A stretch of 64,000 nt of DNA from assembly GCF_000526415.1 (NCBI RefSeq), contig NZ_JAGA01000002.1:702001-766000 (forward strand). The letters run 5' to 3'. The notes below the pieces were generated by a model that was not told where the DNA came from, ran no database searches, and worked only from the letters and a program-made list of their open reading frames with translations. Each line of letters starts with the position of its first letter. Positions within the stretch are counted from its first letter, which is position 1. Source of the DNA: Kallotenue papyrolyticum (lineage in GTDB: Bacteria > Chloroflexota > Chloroflexia > Chloroflexales > Kallotenuaceae). The position numbers were made by a program, and so were the translations under genes. Shown here one piece after another: positions 19,830 to 29,549 of this stretch.

Positions 19830-21527
19830 TCAGGAACGGGGTTGTAGCTCCAGCTCGGTCTGCGCGCGGCCGGCGCGCTCATGGCGAGCGGTGAGGCGCA
19901 CCCGGCCACCCTGCGGCGCGCGTACGACCCATTCAACCTTGGTGCGGTCGGCGGTGGTGTCGCCGGCGCCCCAACCGGCGATCGCCGAGGGCTGGTAGGC
20001 GCGTCCTTCGAGCTGGCCCAGCTCCTCGCGCGGCTTGCCGCTGACCAGCGTCGCCGCGGCGGGCAGCTCGATCTCGGCGATCACCCCGCGCACAAGCTTC
20101 TTTTCCAGCGCCCGCTTGGTGATGTAGCTGGGCAGCCAGCCGGTGTTGTGCACCACCAGGCGCACCAGAAAGGTTTCATCGCTCAGCGGCGTGACCGAGG
20201 CGTCGTAGATCTCCAGCTTGGGCGAGATCAACAGATGCCAGAGCAGCCACTCTGGGAAGCGCGCCACTTCGCGCTCCAGAAACTGCGTCGGCGGGTTGCG
20301 CCAGGCAAAGAGGTGATCCCAACCGCCGAGCTCGACGCGGCCAAGCTGAGGATGCTCGAAGGGATACCAGGCCACGTAGCCCTTGCCGCCGAGCTGTTCG
20401 TCGCTCCAGCGCAAGAGCTTGAGATCGTCCTCCAGCGGGTGCTCGCGATACCAGTCGATAAACTTATACTCCTGGATGCCGGCCTCACGCTGCGGGCTCC
20501 AGATCTCGACCGTCCAGGAGAACAGGCCACGATGCTCGTACATCCAGTCGTCGAAGGCGCCGGTGATCACTTCCTTGGGATGATAGCGGAAGTCGTGAAA
20601 GACCGACACGTTGGGGTAGCCCGTAAGCTCGGTGCCGCGCTGGCCGATCTTCTGGTAGGTCCACAGGTCTTCGGGCGGGAAGGCCTCGTCGCTCTGGCCG
20701 CTGAAGGGCCGCAACAGCACGCCGCTGTAGGTGTGGAAGCTCACGCCACCGGTGATGTTGGGATGGCCGGCGATAAAGTTGACCACCGCGCGCACCTCGG
20801 GCTCCGAGGCGGGAAAGGGACCGGCGCCCTTCTGCTCGCCTTCCAGGCGCCAGTTGGCCGGAAAGTTGCGGTTGAGATCCAGCCCTTCCTTACGTGGCGC
20901 GGGTCGGATCGTCACGCCGTCGTAGTTTTCGAGGCGGCCTTCGGGAATGACGCGGTAGTACTGGCCGCCGGTCTCGGTTGGGTCGCGCCGCACCAACAGG
21001 CGCGGGTCCTGCTCGCTGACCTTCCAGCCGCCGTTGGGATCGGGAATGCGCATCATCAGCAGGCGGCCATCGCCGTCGATATCTTCCGGAATGAGCCCTT
21101 CGATCGGCTCCTCGTCGTAGGGGTAGGGCCGCGTGCTGGAGCGAATGATCTTGGGGTGATCGGCCAGGGCCCACTCCGCTCCGTCGGGGTTGATGCGCGG
21201 GCAGATGTAGAAGACGCGCGTGTCGAGACAGCGCGTGACCTCCGCGCGCGCGCCGTAGCCCGTGACCAGCGTCTGGAGTAGGTAGAGGCAGGCGCTCGAG
21301 GGCGAGACCTCGCTGGCGTGGATGTTGCCGTCCACCCACAGCGCCGGTTTGTCGGCGGGAGCGCCGCTGGCGAAGTTGGTGACGGTCAGCAGCCAGATGT
21401 CGCGGCCTTCGTGGCTCCGGCCGATGCTCTCGATGCGCACCAACTGCGGATACTCCTCGGCAAAGGCGTGCAGGATGCGCGTCAGATCGTCGTAGCGGTA
21501 GTAGGTGTCGAAGCGGAGATCAGGCAT
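19830..21527 (-). CDS. Zinc carboxypeptidase, M14 family
   Basis: 565 residues. The N-terminal M14 domain shows the zinc ligands H70 and E73 (GNIHASE), the substrate residues in PRINPDGAEW and LDLNRNFPANW, the third ligand region SFHTYSG and the catalytic Glu region WTVEIWSPQR. About 150 C-terminal residues form a beta-rich domain (YDASVTPLSDETFLVRLVVHNTGWLP) that probably helps substrate binding. No signal peptide is seen, so the enzyme is probably cytoplasmic or exported by another route. A D-gluP/murein-tetrapeptide or protein substrate cannot be decided. Confidence 0.88.
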   Translation of the reverse strand: MPDLRFDTYYRYDDLTRILHAFAEEYPQLVRIESIGRSHEGRDIWLLTVTNFASGAPADKPALWVDGNIHASEVSPSSACLYLLQTLVTGYGARAEVTRCLDTRVFYICPRINPDGAEWALADHPKIIRSSTRPYPYDEEPIEGLIPEDIDGDGRLLMMRIPDPNGGWKVSEQDPRLLVRRDPTETGGQYYRVIPEGRLENYDGVTIRPAPRKEGLDLNRNFPANWRLEGEQKGAGPFPASEPEVRAVVNFIAGHPNITGGVSFHTYSGVLLRPFSGQSDEAFPPEDLWTYQKIGQRGTELTGYPNVSVFHDFRYHPKEVITGAFDDWMYEHRGLFSWTVEIWSPQREAGIQEYKFIDWYREHPLEDDLKLLRWSDEQLGGKGYVAWYPFEHPQLGRVELGGWDHLFAWRNPPTQFLEREVARFPEWLLWHLLISPKLEIYDASVTPLSDETFLVRLVVHNTGWLPSYITKRALEKKLVRGVIAEIELPAAATLVSGKPREELGQLEGRAYQPSAIAGWGAGDTTADRTKVEWVVRAPQGGRVRLTARHERAGRAQTELELQPRS

Positions 21528-21631
21528 TGCGGGTGCTCCTCAGTTCTATGCGCGTTGCGCGATATGATGCACCAGCGATAGCCTGGCTGTCAACCGCCGT
21601 CCGGATGCCCAGCGCAGAGGCTGGCGCGGCA

Positions 21632-21640
21632 TGTTAGAAT
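21632..21640 (+). promoter_or_regulatory. Extended -10 element directly before a start codon
   Basis: TGTTAGAAT, with TAGAAT at 21635-21640, lies six bases before the ATG at 21647. Transcription would begin at or next to the start codon. Confidence 0.45.
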
Positions 21641-21646
21641 ACAGCC

Positions 21647-21946
21647 ATGGTGCGCGTGATCATGACCTGGGATATCCGCGAACATCGCGAACGGGAATAT
21701 ATCGATTTTGCGGTGAGTGAGCTGAGTCCGCGGCTCCAGGCGCTGGGTCTGCAGATCAGCGATGTATGGTACACGCTGGCCGGCAACGGGCCGGAGATGA
21801 TCATCTCCGGCTTTATGGACAACCACAGCGAGGCGTTGGCGTTGCTCCACAGCCGTGAGTGGCAGCACCTCGAAGAGCGCCTCAGCGACTACGTCGAGCA
21901 TATCCGCGTCAAAGTGGTCACGCCCAAGGGTCCCTTTCAGATGTAG
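21647..21946 (+). CDS. Small conserved-type hypothetical protein
   Basis: 99 residues, charged and soluble, with alternating strand-helix character (VRVIMTWDIREHREREYIDFAV ... EMIISGFMDNHSEALALLHS). The pattern resembles a dimeric alpha-beta barrel of the NIPSNAP/ABM type, but I cannot assign it. There is no Shine-Dalgarno sequence and the -10 box is adjacent to the start, so it is probably translated from a leaderless message. It ends just before a strong hairpin shared with pgk. Confidence 0.65.
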   Translation: MVRVIMTWDIREHREREYIDFAVSELSPRLQALGLQISDVWYTLAGNGPEMIISGFMDNHSEALALLHSREWQHLEERLSDYVEHIRVKVVTPKGPFQM

Positions 21947-21949
21947 ACG

Positions 21950-21986
21950 CGCCGCGTCCCGCTCCAGGGTGGAGCGGGACGCGGCG
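21950..21986. terminator. Bidirectional terminator hairpin between convergent genes
   Basis: CGCCGCGTCCCGCTCC (21950-21965) pairs perfectly with GGAGCGGGACGCGGCG (21971-21986) around AGGGT, a 16-bp stem. It starts 3 bp after the stop of the small gene and ends 24 bp from the pgk stop. No strong T-run is present on either side. Confidence 0.7.
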
Positions 21987-22010
21987 GTGTGGATGCTGCG
22001 CCGTGGGCGC

Positions 22011-23195
<1,185 letters not shown>

Positions 23196-23218
23196 AGCAC
23201 CTCCTTTGCCGGCATGCC

Positions 23219-23224
23219 ATTATA
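23219..23224 (-). promoter_or_regulatory. -10 box of pgk
   Basis: TATAAT read on the minus strand, 23 bp before the pgk start. No convincing -35 box is present at 16-18 bp. Confidence 0.5.
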
Positions 23225-23259
23225 GATCACCGGCGGCGTGGACGCGATCGCCGTGGCTG

Positions 23260-23268
23260 TGCTATGCT
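23260..23268 (+). promoter_or_regulatory. Extended -10 of the alpha/beta hydrolase gene
   Basis: TGCTATGCT, with TATGCT at 23263-23268, 30 bp before the chosen start at 23299. The -35 region is weak. Confidence 0.4.
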
Positions 23269-23298
23269 CGTGCGGCCTAGGCCATGGAGGAAGCTGCT

Positions 23299-24126
23299 AT
23301 GCAACACTGGACATCGGGCACCGTCGCAGCGAACGGCATCCATCTGCACTACACCCGCACCGGCGACGGGCGGCAACCGGCGCTGGTGCTGGCCCATGGC
23401 GTGACCGATGACGGGCTGTGCTGGGCGCCGCTGGCCGAAGCACTGGCGCCGGCCTATGATGTGATCATGGTGGATGCGCGCGGGCATGGCCGCTCCGACG
23501 CACCCGCGTGGGGCTACGGTCCGCTGGACCAGGCCCGCGATCTGGCGGGGGTGATCACGGCGCTGGCGCTGCGCGCGCCGGTGGTGCTCGGTCATTCGAT
23601 GGGCGCGGTGACGACGCTGGCGCTGGCCGGGCTCGTTCCCGATCTGCCGGGTGCGATCCTGCTTGAAGATCCGCCGGCGTGGTGGTTGCCGGAGCGTTCG
23701 ACGGCGCGTGTCGAGCAGGCGCGCGCTATCCGCGCCTGGATCGAGAGCCTGCGGGGCCAGACCCGCGAGCAGCTCATCGCCGGGCAGCGCGCGCAGACGC
23801 CGCACTGGTCGGCCACCGAGCTGGAGCGTTGGGCCGCTGCCAAGCTGTGCCTGCGCGCCGATCTGGACGCGCTGTTCAATCCGGACAACATCCGTCGTGT
23901 CGATTGGGACACGCTGCTGCGGCAGGTGCGCTGTCCTGCGCTGCTGATCACCGCCGATGTGGAGCGCGGCGCGCTGCTCAACGCCGAGGGTGTGGCCGCA
24001 CTTCAGGCGCTGATCCCGCAACTACGCGTGGCGCATGTGCCGGCTGCTGGGCATAGCATTCGCCGCGATCAGCCGGAGCGCTTCCTAGAGATCGTGCGCG
24101 GCTTTCTGGAGGAGCAGGCGCGCTGA
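23299..24126 (+). CDS. Alpha/beta-fold hydrolase
   Basis: 275 residues. Nucleophile elbow GHSMGA (Ser), oxyanion stretch LVLAHGVTDDGLCW, and the acid/His region with AAGHSIRRDQPERF near the C-terminus carrying the catalytic His. The Asp in VDARGHGRSDAP is the usual structural strand. The start at 23299 places GGAGGA seven or so bases upstream; ATG 23284 overlaps that site. Substrate unknown; the cap region has no diagnostic motif. Confidence 0.85.
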   Translation: MQHWTSGTVAANGIHLHYTRTGDGRQPALVLAHGVTDDGLCWAPLAEALAPAYDVIMVDARGHGRSDAPAWGYGPLDQARDLAGVITALALRAPVVLGHSMGAVTTLALAGLVPDLPGAILLEDPPAWWLPERSTARVEQARAIRAWIESLRGQTREQLIAGQRAQTPHWSATELERWAAAKLCLRADLDALFNPDNIRRVDWDTLLRQVRCPALLITADVERGALLNAEGVAALQALIPQLRVAHVPAAGHSIRRDQPERFLEIVRGFLEEQAR

Positions 24127-24147
24127 GACGCGCCAGGCGCTGCCGGC

Positions 24148-26370
24148 TCAGCGCGTGGCCGGCGGCGCAGCCGAAGTCTCATCCCGACAGACGATCGCGC
24201 CCGGCCGCGCGTGGAGCTGGTGCCAGAGTTCGTGGAAAAAGTGGACATGTGCGGCATCGCCGCCAGGCTGGCCGTCGGTGGTGCGCGCCGGGCCGGCCTG
24301 CGCATCGGCGAAGGTGCCGTCGCGCAGGGCGCAGCCGCTGTGCGTCACGTAGAGCCGTTCGCGCGCGCGCGTCAGGGCGACGTACCAGATCGCGCGCTCC
24401 TCGTTGCGGCGGCGCCGCCGGAAGTCGTGGCGCAGCGCTTCCAGCGGCGGGTGGCGCCGCGCATCGTCAGGAGTGATCACCAACTGCCAGTGCTCATCCC
24501 ACAGCACGTGCTCGACCTCGCCGGAGCGTTTGCCCGGCAGGGCTGTGTTCCAGACAAAGACCACCGGCCATTCGCGGCCCTTGGCCTGATGCACCGTGAC
24601 GACCTCGACCGCGTCGGCGCTGGGCGGGGCAGGCAGTGGCACGCGCGGCTGGGTGGCGATGCGCTGCTCGAGCAGCACGGCGAAGCCGGCGATGCCGTCG
24701 GCAGGATGCGCGGCAGCATACGCGTCTGCTTCACGCAGCAGCTGGCGCAGCACCAGGCCAGCGGTGGGATCTCCGCTCTGCGCCGCGCTGTGCCAGATGC
24801 CGCCGGCCTGCCAGAGCCAGTCGAGGTAGTCAGCCGGCGCAAGCACGCCCCAGCGCTGGCGCGCCGCGGTGAGCAGGACGTGTACGTTGCTGAGGCGCAG
24901 GCCGATCGCTTCGCGCTGCGGCAGATCGGGCGGCAGGGCCTCGGGTGCGTCCAGCCAGGCATCAAACGGGGCGCAGGCGGCGATCAATGGGGCCGGCAGG
25001 CCGATCAACGGGCTTTCCAGCACGTGCGCCCAGGCGGCGCGATCGGTGGGATCGGCGATCAACCGCAGCAGTGCCGCGGTCAGGCGCACCAGGTGGTGGA
25101 GGTAGAAGCCGCTCCCGCCGCGCACGACGTAGGGAATGTTGTGGTCACGCAGCGCGGCCAGCAGGCGGGCCTGCTCACTGCGGGCGCGTTGCAGCACGGC
25201 CATGGCGGCGTAGGGCCATCCCTGCGCATGCAGGCGTGCGATCTGCGCCGCGATGAAGCGCGCCTCATCGTCCAAGGTCGGCAGCAGGTGCAGCGATACC
25301 ACCGCGTCGTCCGCCGGCGGTGTCTGGAGCGCGCCCGTGGACGCCGGCTCGAGCGGCGCGAAGCGGCTCAGCTCGCTGCCGCTCAGCGCCAGATTGGCCA
25401 CCTCGATAATCGCCGGATGGGAGCGATAGTTCTGGCTGAGCGTATATTCCTGACCGGGCGCTTCCGGCGGGGCGCGGAACGGAAAGGCGACGATCAGTTC
25501 GGCGCGCGCCGCGTTCCAGCCGTAGATCGCCTGGCGCGGATCGCCGACTACCGTCACGCGCTGCAAGGCGGGCGCGAGCGCGCGCAGCAGTTCGAACTGA
25601 GGGCGGTTGGTATCCTGGAACTCGTCCACCATCACGATATCGAAACGGGTGCGGATGGCGGGCACCGCCTGCAGCAGGCGCGTGGCGGCGCGCAGCAGCT
25701 CATCGAAATCGAGCTGGCCGCGCTGCTGCAACTGCCGCACATAGGTCTGCCAGCAGTAGCCGATCAATGGCACCAGTTGCGCGCGCTGGGCGGCGCAGAC
25801 GCGCTGCTGGTGTTCGGCTAGCGCGGGATGCGGCGCCAGCTCGGCGGGCGTGCCACCGCCACGCCGCAGCGCGCTGAAGATCGCCAGGGCCCGCTTCCAG
25901 ACCTCGTCGTTCTCCCAACGGTACACGGTGTGCGCGAGCGGATCGTAGCCGTCGGGCAGGCGCAGCCTGGTTTCGAGCTCCTCGCGCAGCGCCTGCTGGA
26001 TCTCGCGCTGCTCGTCGTCGTTCAACAGGCGTGGCGTAGGAGGCAGACCGACCTCGAAACCATAGCGCTGCAGCAGACGCAGCGCAAAGCCGTGGAAGGT
26101 GCTGATCCAGGGGTGCAGCAGCGCGTGCGGCGGGAGATCGAGCCCGGCCTCACGCAGGCGTACGGTGACGCGCGCGCGCATCTCGGCGGCGGCATCTTCG
26201 GTAAAGGTCAGCAGCAGGATGCGTTCGGGTGGGATGCCCTGCTGCACACAGGCCACATAGCGCGCGGCCAGCGTTTCGGTCTTGCCTGTGCCTGCACCGG
26301 CAATGATTTTGGTGGGCGGTTCGAGCGGCGCGCGCGCCGCTGCGATCTGGAGCGCGTTGAGCGTGAGCAT
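24148..26370 (-). CDS. UvrD/PcrA-type superfamily 1 DNA helicase
   Basis: 740 residues. Walker A GAGTGKTETLAARY (G25 to T31), motif Ia LLLTFTEDAAAEM, Walker B VDEFQDTNRPQFELL, motif III VVGDPRQAIYGWNAA, motif IV YTLSQNYRSHPAIIEVAN, and motifs V-VI VVTVHQAKGREWPVVFVW and YVALTRARERLYV are all present, so this is an active 3'-5' helicase family member. It is longer than typical PcrA only in its central domain and lacks a recognisable C-terminal nuclease. A repair or replication-restart role is expected. Confidence 0.9.
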   Translation of the reverse strand: MLTLNALQIAAARAPLEPPTKIIAGAGTGKTETLAARYVACVQQGIPPERILLLTFTEDAAAEMRARVTVRLREAGLDLPPHALLHPWISTFHGFALRLLQRYGFEVGLPPTPRLLNDDEQREIQQALREELETRLRLPDGYDPLAHTVYRWENDEVWKRALAIFSALRRGGGTPAELAPHPALAEHQQRVCAAQRAQLVPLIGYCWQTYVRQLQQRGQLDFDELLRAATRLLQAVPAIRTRFDIVMVDEFQDTNRPQFELLRALAPALQRVTVVGDPRQAIYGWNAARAELIVAFPFRAPPEAPGQEYTLSQNYRSHPAIIEVANLALSGSELSRFAPLEPASTGALQTPPADDAVVSLHLLPTLDDEARFIAAQIARLHAQGWPYAAMAVLQRARSEQARLLAALRDHNIPYVVRGGSGFYLHHLVRLTAALLRLIADPTDRAAWAHVLESPLIGLPAPLIAACAPFDAWLDAPEALPPDLPQREAIGLRLSNVHVLLTAARQRWGVLAPADYLDWLWQAGGIWHSAAQSGDPTAGLVLRQLLREADAYAAAHPADGIAGFAVLLEQRIATQPRVPLPAPPSADAVEVVTVHQAKGREWPVVFVWNTALPGKRSGEVEHVLWDEHWQLVITPDDARRHPPLEALRHDFRRRRRNEERAIWYVALTRARERLYVTHSGCALRDGTFADAQAGPARTTDGQPGGDAAHVHFFHELWHQLHARPGAIVCRDETSAAPPATR

Positions 26371-26563
26371 GCCTTACCGTCGGCTTGGGTGCTGCGCGCC
26401 GATGCATGCTTGCCGGCTGCCGGCGGTGACGCGCGCCCTGTCGCCGACGACAGGCTACTACACGTGCGGGAGCCCTGTCAAGGCATACCGGTGGCGCGCT
26501 CTGAAGCGCGGTAGCCCGATCGGGTACAATATCCCCGCAACGGCAGGATTGGAGGAGCCCGTC

Positions 26564-26905
26564 ATGAGCCAAGCACAGCAGCGCGCGCCGGTGCGTTACA
26601 TCGTCTTCACCTGGGTGCCAGATGAGCGGCTGGAGGAGTGGAACGCCTGGCACAACGACGTGCACATTCCCGAGGTGCTGGCCACGGGATTGATGCGCAG
26701 CGCGCGCAAGTATCGCGTCCACGAAACCAGCTTCGCGGGCGAGTGGCAGCCGCAGTACGCCACGGTGTATGAGCTGGATAGCCTGGATGATGTTCAGGCC
26801 TATGTCAACGGACCAGGCCAGACCCTGCGTGAGGACTACCACCGGCACTATGGTGCGGTTGGCAGGATCGCGCGCATGGTGCTAGTTGAGGAGCGGCAGT
26901 TCTGA
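26564..26905 (+). CDS. Small dimeric alpha-beta barrel-like protein
   Basis: 113 residues. The block VRYIVFTWVPDERLEEWNAWHNDVHIPEVLA resembles EthD/DUF4286-type proteins in which WHNxxHxP sits at the dimer interface. GGAGGAG lies upstream, and TACAAT (26525-26530) is a likely -10. The nudix gene begins 1 bp after its stop, so they form an operon. Function unknown. Confidence 0.65.
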   Translation: MSQAQQRAPVRYIVFTWVPDERLEEWNAWHNDVHIPEVLATGLMRSARKYRVHETSFAGEWQPQYATVYELDSLDDVQAYVNGPGQTLREDYHRHYGAVGRIARMVLVEERQF

Positions 26906-26906
26906 G

Positions 26907-27365
26907 ATGACCACCACGCGCGATTGGGCGGCGACGACCTTTGTCGTCCATCAAGGGCGCACGCTGCTGCTGCGCCATCGCAAGCTGGGGAAATGGCTGC
27001 CACCGGGTGGCCACATCGATGCCCACGAACTGCCGGATGTCGCCGCGCTGCGCGAAGTCGAGGAGGAGACCGGCCTGCGCGTCGCGCTGCTCGACGCCGG
27101 CGGGCCGCTCGGCGCGGTGCGGCGCCTGGCGCAGCCGCTGTGCCTGCTGTTGGAGCGCATCACGCCCGACCACGAGCATATCGATCTCATCTATGTCGCG
27201 CGCGTGATCGAGGGCGAGGTGGTGCACGCGCCCGATGAGGCGCTGGAATGGCGCTGGTACAGCGCCGAAGAGCTGGCCGCGCCCGAGGTGCCGGAGGATG
27301 TGCGCGAGTTGGGCCGTCAGGCGATCGCGCTGGTTGCCGCCTGGGAACGGGAGCAACACCCATGA
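26907..27365 (+). CDS. Nudix hydrolase
   Basis: 152 residues. The nudix box is complete: GGHIDAHELPDVAALREVEEETGL, read here as G-x5-E-x7-R-E-x2-E-E-x-G with all metal-binding Glu residues. A nucleoside-diphosphate-linked substrate is expected, with identity unknown. Its stop overlaps the next start (ATGA at 27362-27365). It is the second gene of a tight four-gene run (26564-28958). Confidence 0.88.
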   Translation: MTTTRDWAATTFVVHQGRTLLLRHRKLGKWLPPGGHIDAHELPDVAALREVEEETGLRVALLDAGGPLGAVRRLAQPLCLLLERITPDHEHIDLIYVARVIEGEVVHAPDEALEWRWYSAEELAAPEVPEDVRELGRQAIALVAAWEREQHP

Positions 27366-28177
27366 GCTGGGCGGCGCTGGAGCGCTGGCTGGCCGCGCAG
27401 CCCGGCGAGTACAGTGTGTGCGTTGTGCGCGACGGTGCGCAGGTGTACGGCTACCGCGAACACGTACCCCGTTCGGCGGCCAGTCTGATCAAAGTGCCGC
27501 TGGCACTGGCCGTGCTCGACGCGGGCCTGGATCTCGAACAGCGCGTTCTGCTGCGCGAGGCGGATCGCGTCGCAGGCTGCGGCAGTCTGGATGCCGCGCC
27601 CGCCGGCACGCTGGCGACGCTGCGTCAGTTGATCGTCCATGCCCTGGTGGAGAGCGACAACACCGCGGCCAACCTGCTGATCGCGCGGCTGGGCATGCCG
27701 GCGGTCAACCGCTGGCTGGCCGAGCACGGTCTGACCCAGACGCGCCTACGCCGACGCTTCATGGATCTGGACGCCTTGCGCGCCGGATGCGACAACACAA
27801 CCAGCGCCGCGGAGATGTGTGCGATCCTGGCACTGCTGCTCGATCCTCGCCGTTGCTGGCTGCTGGAGCTGCTCCGGCAGGTCGCCGACGATGACAAGCT
27901 GGGCGCCGGCCTCCCACCGGGCACGCCGCTGGCACACAAAGTCGGCGATCTGCCGGGCGTGGAACACGACGCCGGCATCGTCTGGACGCCGGGCGGCCCG
28001 TTGATCATGGCGGCGCTGGCTTGCGCGCTGCCCGATGCAGCGACCGGACGTGCTGCGATCCGCCACATAGCGCGCGTTGTGTGGCGGCAGATAACCGTTG
28101 ATGCCGGACCAACCCGGCAAGGAGCAGCCCATGAACCTGCGAGTGGCGCTTGGTCAGATGGACATTGCGCTGGGTGA
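27362..28177 (+). CDS. Class A beta-lactamase-like serine hydrolase
   Basis: 271 residues. Active-site motifs are S41-L-I-K44 (SxxK), S98-D-N100 (SDN) and AHKVGDLPG in place of KTG. The omega-loop Glu that deacylates beta-lactams is not seen: the region reads RFMDLDALRAGCDNTTSA, which fits the beta-lactamase-like family of unknown substrate. There is no signal peptide, so it is probably cytoplasmic. It should not be read as a resistance gene. The 3' end overlaps the nitrilase gene by 47 bp. Confidence 0.8.
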   Translation: MSWAALERWLAAQPGEYSVCVVRDGAQVYGYREHVPRSAASLIKVPLALAVLDAGLDLEQRVLLREADRVAGCGSLDAAPAGTLATLRQLIVHALVESDNTAANLLIARLGMPAVNRWLAEHGLTQTRLRRRFMDLDALRAGCDNTTSAAEMCAILALLLDPRRCWLLELLRQVADDDKLGAGLPPGTPLAHKVGDLPGVEHDAGIVWTPGGPLIMAALACALPDAATGRAAIRHIARVVWRQITVDAGPTRQGAAHEPASGAWSDGHCAG

Positions 28178-28958
28178 TGCGGAAGCCAATCTGCGCGCGG
28201 TACAGACCCTGGCGGCCCAGGCCGCCGCCGCGGGCGCGCACCTGCTGGTGCTGCCGGAGCTGTGGGGCAGCGGCTACCTGCTCGAACGGGCGCAGGAGCT
28301 GGCCGATGAGCTGAACACCGGTCTCTTCGCTGCCGTGGCCACGCTGGCGCGTCACCACCGGCTGGCGATCTGCGGCTCGCTGCTGGAGTGGGACGCCACC
28401 AGCGGCCAGGTGTACAACACCGCCACCTGCTACGACGCCGAGGGCCGCCTGTTGGGCTGGTACCGCAAAACGCACCTGATCGGCCTGATGGACGAGGATC
28501 GCTACCTGGCTGCCGGCGACGCTGCGCCGGTGTTTGACACGCCCTGGGGCCGCGCAGCCCTGGCGATCTGCTACGATCTGCGCTTTCCCGAACTGTTCCG
28601 CCGCTACGCGCTGGACGGCGCGACGCTGGTGCTGCTGCCGGCGGAGTGGCCCGTGCAGCGCATTGCCCACTGGCAGACACTGCTGCGGGCGCGTGCCATC
28701 GAAAATCAGTGCTTTGTGCTGGCCTGTAACCGCGTCGGCGCCGACCGCACCAACCGCTTCGGTGGCCGATCGGCGGTCATCGACCCGCGCGGCGAGGTCC
28801 TAGTCGAGGGCGCGGACACGCCGCAACTGCTGCTGGCCGATCTCGACCTGCACCTGCTTGACGAGGTGCGCGCGCTGCTGCCCGTGTTGCGCGATCGGCG
28901 TCCCGAGGTCTACGCGCTGGACGAGCCGCGCATTGCCGACGAGCGGCGCGACGCCTAA
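28131..28958 (+). CDS. Carbon-nitrogen hydrolase (nitrilase superfamily)
   Basis: 275 residues. The catalytic triad is visible as E43 (LVLPELWGSGY), the Lys in WYRKTHLIG and the Cys in ALAICYDLRFPELFR. The family includes omega-amidases and deaminated-glutathione amidases, which are the likeliest activities. The start at 28131 has AAGGAG upstream inside the previous gene; the frame extends to 28098. Confidence 0.87.
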   Translation: MNLRVALGQMDIALGDAEANLRAVQTLAAQAAAAGAHLLVLPELWGSGYLLERAQELADELNTGLFAAVATLARHHRLAICGSLLEWDATSGQVYNTATCYDAEGRLLGWYRKTHLIGLMDEDRYLAAGDAAPVFDTPWGRAALAICYDLRFPELFRRYALDGATLVLLPAEWPVQRIAHWQTLLRARAIENQCFVLACNRVGADRTNRFGGRSAVIDPRGEVLVEGADTPQLLLADLDLHLLDEVRALLPVLRDRRPEVYALDEPRIADERRDA

Positions 28959-28982
28959 ATGCGGCGGTTGGCCCGCACTGCG

Positions 28983-29330
28983 CTACAGGCGCGCCAGCAG
29001 CCGCGTCAGCAGCGTCGGCCCGAAGACGATCACCGCCCACACGCCATAGCCGGCGGCCACGATCTGCCCGAAGGACCAGCGCCGGCTAAAGCCGAGCCAG
29101 CACATGGCAATAAAAGCCGTCGTGGAGATGATGCCGGTGAGCATGGCGCGGCTCACGCCGGCCAGATCGGCATGATCGCCGCCGGTGCGCCCCCACAGGA
29201 TCCAGAGGATGATCGGCACGTTGATCGGCGCGGTGCCGAGAATGCCGGCGAAGAAACGGCTGCGATCGCTGATCAGCACTACCAGCGTGATGATCAGGTA
29301 GCCGAGCAGCAGGCGTTGCCAGGTGGACAT
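28983..29330 (-). CDS. Small integral membrane protein
   Basis: 115 residues with four probable membrane helices, starting STWQRLLLGYLIITLVVL. The segment GILGTAPINVPIILWILWG is weakly reminiscent of GlpM/DUF3147-type proteins. It lies directly downstream of tRNA-Arg and its terminator on the same strand. Function unknown. Confidence 0.65.
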   Translation of the reverse strand: MSTWQRLLLGYLIITLVVLISDRSRFFAGILGTAPINVPIILWILWGRTGGDHADLAGVSRAMLTGIISTTAFIAMCWLGFSRRWSFGQIVAAGYGVWAVIVFGPTLLTRLLARL

Positions 29331-29365
29331 GCGCACTCCTCTTCTGCACGATAGCGGGCACAACA

Positions 29366-29392
29366 AAGCCCTGAACGCGCTGTTCAGGGCTT
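29366..29392 (-). terminator. Intrinsic terminator of tRNA-Arg
   Basis: AAGCCCTGAAC and GTTCAGGGCTT form an 11-bp perfect stem around a 5-nt loop. On the minus strand a TTTGTTG tail follows. Confidence 0.8.
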
Positions 29393-29397
29393 GTGCC

Positions 29398-29474
29398 TGG
29401 CGACCCCGAGTGGGCTCGAACCACCAACCTACAGCTCCGGAGGCTGTCGCTCTATCCGATTGAGCTACGGGGTC
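29398..29474 (-). tRNA. tRNA-Arg, anticodon CCG
   Basis: Reading the minus strand, the acceptor arm GACCCCG pairs with CGGGGTC. The D arm has GCTCAATCGGATAGAGC. The anticodon stem ACAGC/GCTGT encloses CTCCGGA with anticodon CCG, which reads CGG. The T arm carries GGTTCGAGCC. The CCA end is encoded (29398-29400). Confidence 0.95.
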
Positions 29475-29549
29475 GCACTGCGCACAGCATTATACCCCGT
29501 ACCACGCGATTTGGCAACGCGCGGTACGGGCTTGCGGCAGGCGCGCGGA

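Noticed and set aside
24211-25821. A 536-codon plus-strand frame opposite the helicase gene
   Set aside because: It is antisense to a helicase with all motifs intact and has low-complexity composition with no domain.
27362-28177. Reading the serine hydrolase as an antibiotic-resistance beta-lactamase
   Set aside because: No signal peptide and no omega-loop Glu; it fits the beta-lactamase-like family of unknown substrate.
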